In this document: in pieces, positions 49,646-58,215 of the stretch
Numbering within the stretch: the stretch's first letter is position 1
Layout: each line of letters starts with the position of its first letter
From: M0108 sp044228795
GTDB lineage: Bacteria; Pseudomonadota; Gammaproteobacteria; Chromatiales; Chromatiaceae
Direction: 5' to 3'
Length of the DNA: 64,000 nt
Assembly (NCBI GenBank): GCA_044228795.1
Contig: JBGAUE010000017.1
Coordinates: 1 to 64,000 of the forward strand
Notes under the pieces: model-generated
The model's database searches: none
Told to the model about the DNA's origin: nothing
What the model saw: only the letters and a program-made list of their open reading frames with translations
Made by a program: the position numbers and the translations under genes

Positions 49646-51166
49646 ATGCCTGATACCCTGAGCCTCGTGTCCCAGGGGCCCCTCTTGAGTGGGATGTTAT
49701 TGACCCCCCTCGTCGGGGCCTTGGGGGTCTGGTTAGTGCCAGGGGCGCGCCTGTCTCGCTGGGTACAGCCCAGCAGTCTGCTGATTGCGCTTTGTTTTTC
49801 CCTGTTTGTGGTCTGGCGATTCAATCCCGCCGAGGCCGGCTTCCAGTTGGTGGAGAAGACAACCTGGATTCCAAGCCTGAATGCCCATTACCTGATTGGT
49901 GTGGATGGTATTTCGGTGCTCTTCCCCCCCTTGACTCTCCTGCTTTTTCTGGGAACCAACATCGCCTCCTGGACGGGCGTCCGGACCCTGCGTCGCCTCC
50001 ACGATAGCCTCATGCTCCTGCTGACCAGCGCCCTGTTGGGGATCTTCTGCGCCCTGGATCTGATTTTCTTCTTCCTCTGTTGGGAAATGACCCTGATCCC
50101 CATCTATTTCCTCATCAGCCTGTGGGGACCGGGTCCCCACCGGCGTTACGCGGCGGTCAACTACAGTCTCTTCATGTTGGCGGGCGGGGTACCCCTCTTG
50201 TTCGGCTTCATCCTGCTGGCCTTTAATCATGCCGAGGTCACCGGGGTCGGGGTCCCGGCGGGGCTGAGTTGGGATTATCGGGAATTACTGACGACGCCTT
50301 TGGTCCAGGGCCTGGAGACCAGCGTCTTCCTGCTCCTGTTGGTCGGCTTTGCGGTCAAAACCCCGGTCTTTCCCCTGCATACCTGGCTACCCGTGGTGGC
50401 GATGGAGGGGCCGGCCACCGTGGCGGCCCTGATCACCGGCCTCAAGGTGGGGGCCTACGGCCTGATTCGGTTCGCCTTGCCCTTGGCGCCCAGCGCGGCC
50501 CAGGAATTCCATTGGCTATTGGCCGGTCTGGGAACGGTCGGCCTCCTGTATGGGGCCCTGGCGGCCATGGGCCAGACCAACCTGCGCCGCCTGCTGGCCT
50601 ATGCCTCCCTGAGCCATGTCGGTCTGGTACTGTTGGGGATTGCCTCCCTGAGCGAATCAGGGATCCAGGGGGCTTTGTTCCAGCTCCTCAACTTCACCCT
50701 GGTTGCGGGAGGTCTCTTTCTGCTGACGCGCTTCCTGAATCAGCGCCTAGGTTCGACCGATCTGATCAGCCTCGGTGGCATGGCCCGCTCCATGCCCTTG
50801 CTGGCCGCCTTCTTCTTTTTTCTCTCCCTGGCATCCCTGGGGGTACCCGGCACCTCCGGCTTCCCGGCCGAATTCTTGATTCTGATGAGCGTGCTGCAAA
50901 GCCACACCGGCGCGGGGCTCGCCGCCCTCTTGGCCATGGTGCTAGGGGCGGCCTATGTCCTCGACGGTTATCGGCGTACCTTTTTCGGTCCCTTGGGCAA
51001 CAGGGCCATCGCGTCCGCCGTGGATCTGCGCCCTCAGGAACTCCTGGTAGCCATCGCCTTTAGCCTCCCCATTCTGGCCGCCGGCCTCTATCCCACTGGC
51101 GTGCTCAACACCCTGAGCGCATCCACCAGTCAGTGGGTGGAGCGGTTGGCATCGTGGGCGCCTTGA
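49646..51166 (+). CDS. Second intact NuoM-like subunit of the DabA locus
   Basis: 506 aa, 14 TM expected. E147 (FLCWEMTLIPIYFLI), the TM7 Lys in FAVKTPVFPLHTWLP, the TM8 Lys in ITGLKVGAYGLIRF and the TM12 Glu in GTSGFPAEFL are all present, so it should conduct protons. It follows the divergent subunit after 131 bases without an obvious terminator; AGAGGTCAACC precedes ATG 49646. Its stop is 4 bases from that of the convergent trkH. Confidence 0.85.
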   Translation: MPDTLSLVSQGPLLSGMLLTPLVGALGVWLVPGARLSRWVQPSSLLIALCFSLFVVWRFNPAEAGFQLVEKTTWIPSLNAHYLIGVDGISVLFPPLTLLLFLGTNIASWTGVRTLRRLHDSLMLLLTSALLGIFCALDLIFFFLCWEMTLIPIYFLISLWGPGPHRRYAAVNYSLFMLAGGVPLLFGFILLAFNHAEVTGVGVPAGLSWDYRELLTTPLVQGLETSVFLLLLVGFAVKTPVFPLHTWLPVVAMEGPATVAALITGLKVGAYGLIRFALPLAPSAAQEFHWLLAGLGTVGLLYGALAAMGQTNLRRLLAYASLSHVGLVLLGIASLSESGIQGALFQLLNFTLVAGGLFLLTRFLNQRLGSTDLISLGGMARSMPLLAAFFFFLSLASLGVPGTSGFPAEFLILMSVLQSHTGAGLAALLAMVLGAAYVLDGYRRTFFGPLGNRAIASAVDLRPQELLVAIAFSLPILAAGLYPTGVLNTLSASTSQWVERLASWAP

Positions 51167-51170
51167 GGGA

Positions 51171-52622
51171 TCAGGGTCGCCAGAAGGCCGGCGTCAGCAG
51201 TACCAGGAGGGTGAAGACCTCCAGCCGGCCGAGGAGCATGGCAAAGCAGAGGATCCACTTGGCGGTGGTGCCAAGGTCGGCGAAGTGGGCACCGACCATG
51301 CCGAGGCCTGGGCCCAGGTTGTTGATGCTGGCGGCGACCGCCGAGAAGGCGGTGGTGAGATCCAGGCCGGTGGCGGCCAGGGCCAGGTACATGAGGGTGA
51401 AGCTGGCGACATAGAGGGAAAAGAAGCCCCAGACGGCATCGACCACCCGGTGGTTAAGGGTCCGGCCGTCAATTCTGACCGGGATCTGGGCATTGGGGTG
51501 GACGAGGCGTTCGATCTCACGCAGTCCCTGCTTGATGAGCAGTAGAAAGCGGATGACCTTGATGCCGCCGCCCGTGCTGCCAGCACAACCGCCGACAAAG
51601 CTGCTGAAGATCAGCAAAATCCCCAGGAAGGCGGGCCAGTCATAAAAGGCGGTCGTGGTAAAGCCGGTGGTAGTGGCAATGGAAACGGTGTGGAACAGGC
51701 CTTGAGTCAAGGAGTCGTACCCGCCGGCAGTGGTGCCGGACAGATAGAGGCCGACGCAAACGAGGGCGGTCGTTGCTCCCACGAAAGCCAGATAAAAGCG
51801 GAATTCGCTGTCCAGCCAGTAGCCCTTGAGATTTTTTCGATTCCAGGCAATGAAATGCAGCGCGAAATTCATGCCTGAGATCAGCATGAAGATGACGGCT
51901 ATCATCTCGATCAGATCGCTGTCGAAATAGCCGATACTGGCGTCATGGGTGGAAAAGCCACCGATGGCGACGGTGGCAAAGGCATGGCCGATGGCGTCAA
52001 AGGGGGTCATCCCCGCCAACCAGTAGGCCAGACCGCAGGCAAGGGTCAGCCCCAGGTAGATATACCAGAGAGCCTTGGCGGTCTCAGTGATGCGGGGCGT
52101 CAGCTTGTTGTCCTTCATGGGCCCGGGCGTTTCCGCCCGGTACAGCTGCATGCCGCCGATACCGAGCATGGGCAAGATGGCCACCGCCAGAACTATGATA
52201 CCCATGCCGCCCAGCCACTGGAGTTGCTGGCGGTAATAGAGGATGGACGGCGGCAGTTCATCGAGACCGGTGATGACCGTCGCCCCGGTCGTGGTCAGGC
52301 CGGAGATGGACTCGAAGACGGCGTCCGTGACGGACAGGTGAGGTTCATCCGCTAGGATGAAGGGCAGGGCGCCGGACAGCCCCAGCACGGTCCAGAACAA
52401 GACTACCACCATGAAACCGTCTCGCAGTTTGAGTTCCTCGTGGCGTTTCCAAACTGGTAGCCAGATGAAGACTCCCAGGCCGAGGAGGAGGACGAGAGCG
52501 CCGAGAAAGGGCTGGGTCGTGCCGTCCTGGTAGAGATGGGATACGGCTACTGGCGGCAGCATGGTCAGGCTGAACAGCATCAGCAACAGCCCCAGAACCT
52601 TCTGGACGGCAAAGGGTTTCAT
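51171..52622 (-). CDS. trkH: Trk-type potassium uptake protein TrkH (copy 2)
   Basis: 483 aa with the four filter segments SISGLTTTGAT, ATVAIGGFSTHD, SIATTTGFTTT and SINNLGPGLG, and GGCAGSTGGGIKVIR. Paralogue of the TrkH at 17538 (same length and layout, clearly similar throughout). It is the last gene of the def-fmt-rsmB-DUF4390-ntrYX-trkAH operon, 49 bases after trkA. Confidence 0.95.
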   Translation of the reverse strand: MKPFAVQKVLGLLLMLFSLTMLPPVAVSHLYQDGTTQPFLGALVLLLGLGVFIWLPVWKRHEELKLRDGFMVVVLFWTVLGLSGALPFILADEPHLSVTDAVFESISGLTTTGATVITGLDELPPSILYYRQQLQWLGGMGIIVLAVAILPMLGIGGMQLYRAETPGPMKDNKLTPRITETAKALWYIYLGLTLACGLAYWLAGMTPFDAIGHAFATVAIGGFSTHDASIGYFDSDLIEMIAVIFMLISGMNFALHFIAWNRKNLKGYWLDSEFRFYLAFVGATTALVCVGLYLSGTTAGGYDSLTQGLFHTVSIATTTGFTTTAFYDWPAFLGILLIFSSFVGGCAGSTGGGIKVIRFLLLIKQGLREIERLVHPNAQIPVRIDGRTLNHRVVDAVWGFFSLYVASFTLMYLALAATGLDLTTAFSAVAASINNLGPGLGMVGAHFADLGTTAKWILCFAMLLGRLEVFTLLVLLTPAFWRP

Positions 52623-52671
52623 GAGGCCCCGCCGCCCAGAGCCCGGGGCCTCGGGTCCCTTGCCGAAGTCA

Positions 52672-54045
52672 TCACAGGAAGGTCACTGGCACCTGGAACA
52701 ACTTCTCGACCTCGGCCACCTGGCGCTTGTCCTGGAGAAAGAGAATGACGTGATCCTCGGCCTGGATGACGGTATCGTGATGGGCCATGAGGACCGCCTC
52801 ATCCCGCACGATAGCGCCGATGGTGGTGCCTTCCGGGAGTTTGATCCGGTCAATGGTCCGACCGATAACCTTGCTCAGCTTGGCGTCGCCATGGGCGATG
52901 GCCTCGATGGCCTCGGCCGCGCCGCGCCGCAGGGAATGCACCGCCACCACGTCCCCCCGGCGCACATGCTTGAGCAGACTGCCGATGGTCGCCTGCTGGG
53001 GGGAAATGACGACGTCGATGCCGCCGCTTTGCATCAGATCCACATAGGCCGGACGGTTGATGAGGGCCATGACCTTGCGCGCCCCCAGCCGTTTGGCCAG
53101 CAGGGCGGAGAGAATATTGTCCTCGTCGTCGTTGGTAACGGCGCAGAAGACGTCGGTATCCTCGATATTCTCTTCCCGCAGCAGGTTTTCGTCGGCGGCG
53201 TCGCCATGGAGGACGATGGTCCGCTCCAGGGTTTCGGCAATCTGCTTGCTGCGGCTAAGGTCGCGCTCGATGACCTTGACCCGAAAATCGTTCTCGGTGG
53301 CGCGGGCCAGCCGGGTACCGATGTTGCCACCACCCGCGAAGATGAGGCGCTTATAGGGATTTTCCAGCCGCTGCAATTCGCCCATGACGGCACGGATATG
53401 GGCCGGGGCGGCGACGAAGAAGACCTCGTCGTTGGCCTCGATGATCGTGTCGCCCGTCGGCTCCAGGGCCCTGTCCTGGCGGTAGATAGCCGCGACCCGG
53501 GTTTCTACCCCGGGCATGTGATCGTAGAGGGCGCGCAGGGCGTGGCCAATCAGGGGGCCACCCTCGTAGGCCCGTACCGCCACCAGCCGCACCCGCCCGC
53601 CCGCGAAGTCCAGCACCTGGAGGCTGCCGGGGTGCTCCAACAGCCGCAGGATGGATTGGGTGACGAGTTGCTCCGGGCTGATGCACACATTGATGGGCAA
53701 GGCACCGGGGGCAAAGAGTTCTGGATGCTCGAGAAACCCTGGAGAGCGTACCCGCGCGATGCGGGTGGGAGTGTGGAAGAGGGTATAGGCGACCTGGCAG
53801 GCGACCATATTGGTCTCGTCGCTGTTGGTGACCGCCAGGATGATGTGGGCATCCTCCGCCCCGGCCCGCTGCAGCACGTCAGGATGGGCGCCATGTCCCA
53901 TGACCGTACTCAGATCGAAGCGGTCCTGGAGTTCCCGGAGTATCTCGGGATCGCGATCAACGACCGTGATGTCATTGACCTCGCCCGACAGGATCGCCGC
54001 CACGGATCGGCCCACCTGACCACCGCCGAGGATGATGATCTTCAT
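52672..54045 (-). CDS. trkA: Trk system regulatory subunit TrkA (copy 2)
   Basis: 457 aa, exactly the length of copy 1. Two RCK units: MKIIILGGGQVGRSVAAILS with DITVVDRD, and LIFAGGGNIGTRLARATE; each followed by TrkA_C. It starts 2 bases after the ntrX stop, which places K+ uptake in the same transcript as the NtrYX system; this order is conserved in gammaproteobacteria. Confidence 0.95.
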   Translation of the reverse strand: MKIIILGGGQVGRSVAAILSGEVNDITVVDRDPEILRELQDRFDLSTVMGHGAHPDVLQRAGAEDAHIILAVTNSDETNMVACQVAYTLFHTPTRIARVRSPGFLEHPELFAPGALPINVCISPEQLVTQSILRLLEHPGSLQVLDFAGGRVRLVAVRAYEGGPLIGHALRALYDHMPGVETRVAAIYRQDRALEPTGDTIIEANDEVFFVAAPAHIRAVMGELQRLENPYKRLIFAGGGNIGTRLARATENDFRVKVIERDLSRSKQIAETLERTIVLHGDAADENLLREENIEDTDVFCAVTNDDEDNILSALLAKRLGARKVMALINRPAYVDLMQSGGIDVVISPQQATIGSLLKHVRRGDVVAVHSLRRGAAEAIEAIAHGDAKLSKVIGRTIDRIKLPEGTTIGAIVRDEAVLMAHHDTVIQAEDHVILFLQDKRQVAEVEKLFQVPVTFL

Positions 54046-54047
54046 GG

Positions 54048-55415
54048 TCAGCGCCTCTCTTTGATCTCGATTCCCAGGGAGCGCAGCTTACGGTAGAGAT
54101 GGGTGCGCTCCATGCCGGCCTCCTTGGCCATCTTGCTGACGTTGCCGCCATGCTTATCGAGCTGGTACTCGAGATAGGTCTTCTCAAACTGTTCCCGGGC
54201 CTCACGCAGGGGCTGATCGAAGGACATGATGCCCTCCAGGTTTGGCGCTGGTGCGAGGGTGGCGGCCCCCAGGGTATTTTCGACCTCGTCCTGGGCGATC
54301 TCGTCGCCGGCCCCGAGAATGAGAACGCGCTGGACGAGGTTCTTGAGTTCACGCACATTACCCGGCCAGGGGTAGTTGCGCATGTAGTTCTGGGCACCGA
54401 CGCTGAAACGCCGGTAGGGTAGCTTTTCGTGGGTAGCGAAGTAATCGACGTAATAGTTGAGGAGTTCCGGAATATCCTCGTTGTGGTCGCGTAGGGCGGG
54501 GACGGTCAGCGGCACGACGTTGAGGTGGTAGAAGAGGTCCTCGCGGAAGCGCCCGGCCCGCACTTCGTCCTCCAGGTTATGCTGGGTGGCGGCGATGAGG
54601 CGCACGTCGATGTTGACCGGTTCGGTGCCGCCGACCCTCAGAAAGGAGCCCGTGTCCAGGGCACCCAGCAACTGGCCCTGGACACCCTGATCCATGTCCC
54701 CCACCTCATCGAGGAGCAGGGTGCCCCCGGCGGCCTGTTCCAGGCCGCCATAGTGAACATGGCCATCCAGTTCGCTGCCGAAGAGTTCCCGGGCGGCATT
54801 GACGCGGGCTATACCCGAGACGCCGAGGTCGACGAAGGGCCGATCCCGGCGGGCGCTCTGGGAGTGGAGATAACGGGCGAAGGTCTCGCGGCCGCTGCCG
54901 GCCTCACCCGTGATCAGGACCCAGGTGTCATGCTGGGCGATGCGCTTGACCTGCTCCCGCAGACGCTGCATGGCCGTGCCGCGACCGATGGGCTCATGAG
55001 CAATGATAGTGCGCCGTTTGAGGCCAATGTTCTCGCGGACCAGCTTGTCGGCCTCCAGGGCACGTTCCGTGGTCAGCAGCAGTTTGGCCATGGACAGTGG
55101 CTTTTCGAGGAAGTCGTAGGCCCCGAGCCGGGTCGCCTCCACCGCCGTCTCCACGGTGCCATGACCGGACATCATGATCACCGGGCAGGGCAGGCCCTCG
55201 TCCTCAGACCACTCTTTGAGGAGGCTGATGCCATCCAGATCGGGCATCCAGATATCCAGGAGAATCAGGTCGGGTCGGCGCTCGCGCAGGGAGCGGCGGG
55301 CGGCAGCACCGTTCTCGGCGGTGGCCACCGCGTAGCCCTCGTCCTCCAGAATTTCCTGAACCAGGCCACGGATGTCGGGCTCGTCATCGACCACCAGGAT
55401 GTAGGCTGCACTCAT
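54048..55415 (-). CDS. ntrX: NtrX-like response regulator without a GAFTGA loop
   Basis: 455 aa: receiver domain (VDDEPD; phospho-Asp D54 in LILLDIWMPD), AAA+ domain, Fis-type HTH at the end (GNVSKMAKEAGMERTHLYRK). In the AAA+ domain Walker A reads GEAGSGRET (160-168), with Arg in place of the usual Lys. The segment between LFGSEL and GGTLLLDEVGDM (about 211-237) has no GAFTGA. Walker B is intact. It is thus unlikely to activate sigma-54 in the classical way and may act as a repressor/activator at sigma-70 promoters. Coupled to ntrY by a 4-base overlap. Confidence 0.88.
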   Translation of the reverse strand: MSAAYILVVDDEPDIRGLVQEILEDEGYAVATAENGAAARRSLRERRPDLILLDIWMPDLDGISLLKEWSEDEGLPCPVIMMSGHGTVETAVEATRLGAYDFLEKPLSMAKLLLTTERALEADKLVRENIGLKRRTIIAHEPIGRGTAMQRLREQVKRIAQHDTWVLITGEAGSGRETFARYLHSQSARRDRPFVDLGVSGIARVNAARELFGSELDGHVHYGGLEQAAGGTLLLDEVGDMDQGVQGQLLGALDTGSFLRVGGTEPVNIDVRLIAATQHNLEDEVRAGRFREDLFYHLNVVPLTVPALRDHNEDIPELLNYYVDYFATHEKLPYRRFSVGAQNYMRNYPWPGNVRELKNLVQRVLILGAGDEIAQDEVENTLGAATLAPAPNLEGIMSFDQPLREAREQFEKTYLEYQLDKHGGNVSKMAKEAGMERTHLYRKLRSLGIEIKERR

Positions 55416-57655
55416 GCTTGTTCTCGGTCTAGCTGGGCGCTGGGGCCCTTGGCCTGGGGGGGCAGGGCAACCAGCGGTTCCTTGAAAACTTCCTCGTGAT
55501 GCTCATCACGCCATAGGGGCAGGCGCGTCGCTACCCGGGCGCCGCCGTTGGCATTCTCCGCCCAGATGATACCCCCGTGTTCCTCGATAATCTTCTTGAC
55601 GATCGCCAGGCCCAGACCCGTGCCTTTGGCCTTGGTGGTGACATAGGGTTCGAAGAGGCGGTCGATCAGGGAGTCATCGATACCGCCGCCATTGTCCTCC
55701 ACCGAGAGTTCCAATTGGGGCCGATCCTGGTCATCCAGGCGCCGGGTGGCGACGCGGATATGGGCCTTGGGCTTTTCTTCCACCGCCTCCAGGGCATTTT
55801 TGACCAGATTGTGAATGACCTGGCGCAGACGTAAGGGGTCTCCCTTGATGAGGGCCTCGCCGACCTGGAGGTCAATCTTGATGGCAGGAACGGCGCGGTA
55901 AAGTTCCATCACCTCGGCGACCAGCCGGTCCAGACGCAAAGGTTCGGGCTCCAGTTTGGGGGAGCGCGCATAGTTGGAAAAGTCGTTGACCATGGCCTTC
56001 ATGGCCTCGACCTGTTGGACGATGGTGTGGGTCGCGCGGTCAACCACCCGGGCGTCTTCCTCGGGCAACTTGGTCAGGAGCTTGTGGCGCAGACGTTCTG
56101 CCGAGAGCTGGATCGGGGTCAGGGGGTTCTTGATCTCATGGGCCAGGCGCCGTGCCACCTCGCCCCAGGCGGCGTCGCGCTGGGCCGTGATCAAACGGGT
56201 AATGTCGTCGAAGACCACCACATGGCCGCTCTCCTGACCATCGGGATGGATCAGGGGGCTGCCGCGGCACATCAGCACCTGGCGGCCCTCGGTGCCGAAG
56301 AGGACGACCTCCTGGCGCCATTCGGCATGCCCCTCCAGGTGGGAGCGCACCGCATCTACCCAGGCCATTAGCCCAGGATGGGTCGCGTTCAAGGCATCCA
56401 GCCCACCGTCGCTCATGTCCGGTTCCGTCAGTCCCAGGATCTGATGGGCCGCCGGGTTGGCAGTCCGCAGGCGATGCTCGCCGTCGAGGACGACGACGCC
56501 GGAGGAGAGACGCCCCAGCACCGTCTCCAGATAGACGCGCTCGGCCTCGATGGCCTGCTGGGAGCGAGCCGCCGCATCCCGGGCCCGCGCCAGACGCTGG
56601 GTCATGGAATTGAAGGAGGCGACCAGGAAGCTGAGTTCGTCCTCGTGACCGGGCAAGGGCAGGCGCTGCTCGTAGTCGCCATTCGCCACGGCGCGGGTGC
56701 CCCGCGCAATGGCCGCCACCGGCTCCACGAGGCGCCAGGCGGTATGAAAGGCGGCGAGCAAGGCCGTCATGAGGCCGAAGAGGAGAACCAAGGACAGGGT
56801 GAGGGAGAAGCTCAACTTCAGCGACTGGCGCAGATAGGCGAGCTCTTTGTAGCGGTTATAGGCCTTCTCCAGGTTCGCAGCCAGATTGCTGATGCGCTCA
56901 GAGGTCGGAAAGATGGCCTGCATGACCAGGTTGCGACCCGCCGGGTCTGCCACTAGCACGCGCACCACCATCTCCTGGTTGGCGGCCGTCTCCAACTCGA
57001 CCTGGTTGGCACCAGCGCTCGCCCGCCTCAGCAACTCACGATCGGGAAGATTGGGAACCAGTTCTGTCGGGTCCTCGCTGGAGTTACCCCGCACCTGGCC
57101 ATTGGCCCCGAAGACGGCAATCTCGATGGCCCCTGACTGTAGCCGCAGCTGGCCCAGGCTCAGGGCCAGGGCGGTGGTGGAACTGTCCTCGATGCCCGCC
57201 AGGAGCTGTTTCGTATAGCGCATCAAAACACGCTGATTGAGATCCAGGGAGGCCTGATTGAGGGTCAGGGCATCCACCATGGCCTGGTCGATCTCGACGT
57301 CGAACCAGGAGTCGATGCCCCGTAATAGGAAGCCCAGTGAGTAGTAGTAGACGACGCCGACGGGTAGCAGGGAGATGAGCCCGAAAAGCAGGACCAGACG
57401 ACCGGTTAGGCGCGAGCCGGCGACCTTGTGACGGTAGCCCCGCACCAGTCTGACCAGATTGGTCAGCACCATGGCCGCGAGCGTCAGCAGGCCAAAGATG
57501 ACGATGAACAGGAGGGGTACGAAGGCCTTGCTCAGGGATTCGGAGTTCTGAACGGCGCCGCTCATTAGGTCTAGGGCGACCAGGAGCACGATCAACAGGA
57601 GTATCACCGGGATCAGGCCCGGCCGGCGCCAATGAATCAAGGTCGCAACGGCCAT
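55412..57655 (-). CDS. ntrY: NtrY-like membrane sensor histidine kinase
   Basis: 747 aa. N-terminal TM segments (about 15-35, 41-65, 85-105) and another at about 285-305 enclose a periplasmic region. HAMP (RLVEPVAAIARGTRAVANGD), PAS, HisKA with the His in RRLAHEIKNPLTPIQLSAER and HATPase_c (NLVKNALEAVEE, DNGGGI, GTGLGLAIVKKI) follow. In studied bacteria NtrYX links redox state, nitrogen and envelope functions. It overlaps the DUF4390 gene by 19 bases. Confidence 0.92.
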   Translation of the reverse strand: MAVATLIHWRRPGLIPVILLLIVLLVALDLMSGAVQNSESLSKAFVPLLFIVIFGLLTLAAMVLTNLVRLVRGYRHKVAGSRLTGRLVLLFGLISLLPVGVVYYYSLGFLLRGIDSWFDVEIDQAMVDALTLNQASLDLNQRVLMRYTKQLLAGIEDSSTTALALSLGQLRLQSGAIEIAVFGANGQVRGNSSEDPTELVPNLPDRELLRRASAGANQVELETAANQEMVVRVLVADPAGRNLVMQAIFPTSERISNLAANLEKAYNRYKELAYLRQSLKLSFSLTLSLVLLFGLMTALLAAFHTAWRLVEPVAAIARGTRAVANGDYEQRLPLPGHEDELSFLVASFNSMTQRLARARDAAARSQQAIEAERVYLETVLGRLSSGVVVLDGEHRLRTANPAAHQILGLTEPDMSDGGLDALNATHPGLMAWVDAVRSHLEGHAEWRQEVVLFGTEGRQVLMCRGSPLIHPDGQESGHVVVFDDITRLITAQRDAAWGEVARRLAHEIKNPLTPIQLSAERLRHKLLTKLPEEDARVVDRATHTIVQQVEAMKAMVNDFSNYARSPKLEPEPLRLDRLVAEVMELYRAVPAIKIDLQVGEALIKGDPLRLRQVIHNLVKNALEAVEEKPKAHIRVATRRLDDQDRPQLELSVEDNGGGIDDSLIDRLFEPYVTTKAKGTGLGLAIVKKIIEEHGGIIWAENANGGARVATRLPLWRDEHHEEVFKEPLVALPPQAKGPSAQLDREQA

Positions 57656-58215
57656 GTGGTCCAGCCCGAAGAGAGCTTCCAGGAGGGGAGGAGATAGGCT
57701 GTGGGCCGCAGGGGCAGGGGTAGTTCCTCGATGTCGAGGGCAATCATCAGGTCGATTTGATAGTCCTTGCCAGCGGTCAACTCTCCTCGGTTAAGAAGAG
57801 GCAGGTCGTGCAGGTCGCCGAGAGCGGCAATGGCGGCATCACGGGTCACGTAATTTTGGCCGGCCCCGGGCAGGGGGGCCACCAGATAGCGTTCGGCCAG
57901 GGGTTGGTAACGGATACTGTAACGCAGGCGGCGATCCAACAGGCTGGAGTCCCAGATCCAGGCATCGGTTGCGCGGACCTGAATGTGCGCCTCCAGCGTG
58001 AGGGGAACACCGTTGTCCAGGGCCTCCAGCGCCACTGGGCTCAGGTTTGCGGCAAAACGGACATCCATGACCAGTTCTTCGCCGACCTCACGAACCTTGA
58101 CGTCTTCGATCTGGAAGGCGGGCTTGGCAAAGCCTGGGCTGGGCAGCAACAGGAGCAGGGTCAGCCAGAGGCCAAGCCCCCAGGGCGCCGGCTGGGCGAG
58201 GATGAGGGTCCTCAT
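57637..58215 (-). CDS. DUF4390 secreted/membrane protein
   Basis: 192 aa. N-terminal signal (WGLGLWLTLLLLLPSPGFAK), then the DUF4390 core AFQIEDVKVREVGEELVMDV and DNGVPLTLEAHIQV. Function unknown; it is conserved exactly between rsmB and ntrY in gammaproteobacteria, which suggests a periplasmic partner of the NtrY sensor. Overlaps both neighbours (19 and 4 bases). Confidence 0.88.
   Translation of the reverse strand: MRTLILAQPAPWGLGLWLTLLLLLPSPGFAKPAFQIEDVKVREVGEELVMDVRFAANLSPVALEALDNGVPLTLEAHIQVRATDAWIWDSSLLDRRLRYSIRYQPLAERYLVAPLPGAGQNYVTRDAAIAALGDLHDLPLLNRGELTAGKDYQIDLMIALDIEELPLPLRPTAYLLPSWKLSSGWTTWPLRP

Noticed and set aside
52561..54096. 511-codon forward frame antisense to trkA copy 2 (and the 299-codon one at 13582-14481 antisense to the K+ channel)
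   Set aside because: Both repeat the same antisense pattern of RCK domains; no independent support.
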